From Bacteroidales bacterium CF (GTDB lineage Bacteria; Bacteroidota; Bacteroidia; Bacteroidales; UBA932), in contig CP006772.1 in the NCBI GenBank assembly GCA_000473305.1, positions 2,170,001 to 2,234,000 of the forward strand: DNA of 64,000 nt, in the 5' to 3' direction. The notes beneath the pieces were generated by a model, which ran no database searches, was not told the DNA's origin, and was given only the letters and a program-made list of their open reading frames with translations. The position numbers were made by a program, and so were the translations under genes. This document shows, in pieces, positions 62,471 to 64,000 of the stretch. Within the stretch, counting starts at the first letter, position 1; every line of letters begins with the position of its first letter.

Positions 62471-63646
62471 TCAATTAATACTGTTTCTGCGAATATTAAT
62501 TATAAAATAAAGCGCAACTAATATCGCGACTCCGGCTGTCAGAAGAAACGCTGCTGTTGCACCCAGACGGTACCATATCACTCCTGTTATTGAACTGGCC
62601 AGCATGGTACAGATGCTTTGCAATCCGGAAAATGTACCAATTGCTGTTGCAGTATCATTCTTATCAGATATATTTGAAATCCATGCCTTTGCAACCCCTT
62701 CCGTCGCAGCAGCATATATACCGTAAAGGAAAAACAATGCGAAGAAAATATATAAATTGGTGTTCAATGCCATTCCGAAGTAAACAGCGGAAAAGACCAG
62801 TAGTCCGGAAACAAAAATCGTCTTGAGCCCTATTTTATCGGCAATTATGCCAATAGGAAAGGCAAATAATGCATATATCAGATTATAAAATATATAAACC
62901 CCTATGACCGATGTGTCATTCAGCCCGGCCTCTTTAATCTTTAACAACAAAAAAACATCCGAACTGTTAAAAAGTGTGAATACCAACAATCCTATAACAA
63001 GCTTCTTGTAACCTGCCGGACTGACTTTCCAATAACCTAAAAATGAGAAGAACCCTGTTCTGACTTTGGATTTCTCTGTAGGCTTTTTTCTCTCCTTCAG
63101 ACACAAGGAGCTTGCCACAGCTAACAGACCCGGAATAAACGCAATTAAAAAGAGAGTTTTATAGTCCTCAGGTCTGAACCAAAGATAGAGCAACGCTAAC
63201 AAAGGCCCTAAAACCGCACCGAATGTGTCCATGGATCGATGAAATCCGAACACCTTGCCCTTAGTCTCCGGGGTTGCCTCATCCGATAAAATGGCATCCC
63301 TCGCCCCGGTTCTGATACCCTTACCAAATCGATCAATGGTACGGGCAAAAAATATCCATAACGGATATACAAAGAGAGCCATCATCGGCTTGGATACAGC
63401 ACTAAAAGCATACCCCAACTGAACAAATGGAACTCTTTTACCGGTATTATCCGAAAGTTTCCCGAAATAACCCTTGCTCAATCCGGCTGTTGCTTCGGCC
63501 AAACCCTCCAAAATACCAATCAGGACAACAGAGAATCCTATTGTTTTAAGATAGATTGGCATTATAGGATAGAGCATGTCGCTTGCCGTATCAGTAAGCA
63601 GGCTCACTAAAGATAAAACCCATACAGTGCGGGTAATATATTTCAT
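62471..63646 (-). CDS. MFS transporter
   Basis: The 391-residue product has 11-12 TM segments and MFS motif A-like GKLSDNTGKRVP, plus FARTIDRFGKGIRTGARDAI. The start ATG directly abuts the stop of the CDF gene (TAAATG), so the two are cotranscribed and may share a metal-resistance or efflux role. Confidence 0.88.
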   Translation of the reverse strand: MKYITRTVWVLSLVSLLTDTASDMLYPIMPIYLKTIGFSVVLIGILEGLAEATAGLSKGYFGKLSDNTGKRVPFVQLGYAFSAVSKPMMALFVYPLWIFFARTIDRFGKGIRTGARDAILSDEATPETKGKVFGFHRSMDTFGAVLGPLLALLYLWFRPEDYKTLFLIAFIPGLLAVASSLCLKERKKPTEKSKVRTGFFSFLGYWKVSPAGYKKLVIGLLVFTLFNSSDVFLLLKIKEAGLNDTSVIGVYIFYNLIYALFAFPIGIIADKIGLKTIFVSGLLVFSAVYFGMALNTNLYIFFALFFLYGIYAAATEGVAKAWISNISDKNDTATAIGTFSGLQSICTMLASSITGVIWYRLGATAAFLLTAGVAILVALYFIINIRRNSIN

Positions 63647-64000
63647 TTAATTACAATTTGTGCAACAATCTTTCAAAACAGAACCAAACTCTATTTGGAT
63701 TGTTGTATGTCCTATGTTGAATTTTTCATGTAAGGATTGTTGGATCTCCTTTATAAAAGAGCTGTCTGTCTGAACTGATGTTATAATATGTACAGAGAGT
63801 GCCACTTTGGTAGTGCTCATAGCCCAGATATGTAAATCGTGAACATTCTGAACCCCTTTTTGTGACAGGAGGAAATCCCTTACTTTATCTACATCAATCT
63901 GCTTGGGAACAGCATCCAGAGCAAGGTCAACCGAATCTGTGAACAGGTTCCAGGTACCCCATAAAATCACAGCTATTATCAAAAAGCTGGTTATCGGGTC
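63647..64000 (-). CDS. Cation diffusion facilitator (CzcD-like) transporter, 5' end cut by window edge
   Basis: The minus-strand frame enters from the right edge (codon at 64000-63998) and runs to TAA 63649-63647, 117 residues. The fragment DPITSFLIIAVILWGTWNLF is the last TM segment of CDF transporters; the cytosolic C-terminal domain follows (VRDFLLSQKGVQNVHDLHIW). The family exports Zn, Co or Cd. The first TM segments and His-rich loop lie outside. Upstream part of a pair with the MFS gene. Confidence 0.9.
   Translation of the reverse strand, partial: DPITSFLIIAVILWGTWNLFTDSVDLALDAVPKQIDVDKVRDFLLSQKGVQNVHDLHIWAMSTTKVALSVHIITSVQTDSSFIKEIQQSLHEKFNIGHTTIQIEFGSVLKDCCTNCN

Noticed and set aside
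1-64000. tRNA and rRNA genes
   Set aside because: No cloverleaf with GTTCRANNC arm or rRNA-like stretch recognised in the intergenic regions.

Overview
The window reads as a chromosomal segment of a Bacteroidota bacterium, most likely Bacteroidales or a close relative. Seen directly: several promoters fit the Bacteroidota TTTG / TAnnTTTG consensus, Shine-Dalgarno sequences are mostly weak, and the genes include BACON-domain lipoproteins, a SusC-like TonB receptor, a phosphate-porin O/P homologue, DUF3857 and GldA/GldFG-type ABC genes. A sulfatase with its anaerobic maturase suggests anaerobic or facultative life; a full E1/E2/E3 2-oxo-acid dehydrogenase operon argues against a strictly fermentative minimal metabolism. 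I found no rRNA, tRNA, CRISPR array, prophage or transposase gene.

Layout. 1-4.3 kb: a truncated DUF3857/transglutaminase gene, a DUF4412 secreted protein and an AsmA-GT51 peptidoglycan glycosyltransferase, with two copies of a 121-122 bp MITE-like element and a 194 bp near-palindrome between and inside them. 4.4-8.2 kb: a 1270-residue BACON/LRR/M64 metallopeptidase lipoprotein. 8.3-9.96 kb: a trpB2 gene behind a leader peptide with three tandem Trp codons and an intrinsic terminator (attenuator). 10-14.8 kb: a GH5-GH26-GH31 mannan-type operon. 14.9-21.4 kb: a ferritin-VIT1 fusion, a Ser-type sulfatase overlapping its anSME, an ASCH protein, a 37-residue charged protein and a cyclase. 21.5-26.8 kb: a four-gene ATP-grasp-like / radical SAM / GT2 / DegT operon facing WbqC and a serine hydrolase. 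28-30 kb: a GH18 chitinase and CoaW.

30.3-39.5 kb is the most striking region. Nine co-directional, tightly spaced genes encode DUF47, a PiT-like membrane domain fused through a coiled coil to a LuxR-type HTH, a phosphate-porin homologue, a lamin-tail lipoprotein, a possible CYTH-like protein, a CYTH triphosphatase-fold protein, an SLC13 anion transporter, an unknown two-TM protein and a TfoX_N protein. I infer a phosphate/polyphosphate sensing and handling system whose regulator is a transporter-derived membrane transcription factor; the functional link is not proven here.

39.5-44.9 kb is a pyruvate/branched-chain type dehydrogenase operon ending in a lipoate ligase. 44.9-54.5 kb carries a methyltransferase, an AtoE-like transporter, two tandem MutS-like ATPases, a GldFG fusion with its ATPase, GMP reductase and an HD protein. 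54.5-58.4 kb is a set of poorly known envelope genes (TPR protein, lipoprotein, membrane protein, YiiX-like hydrolase). 58.3-64 kb holds a DUF2238 membrane protein, a BASS transporter, a TonB receptor, an MFS transporter and a CDF metal transporter cut by the window edge.
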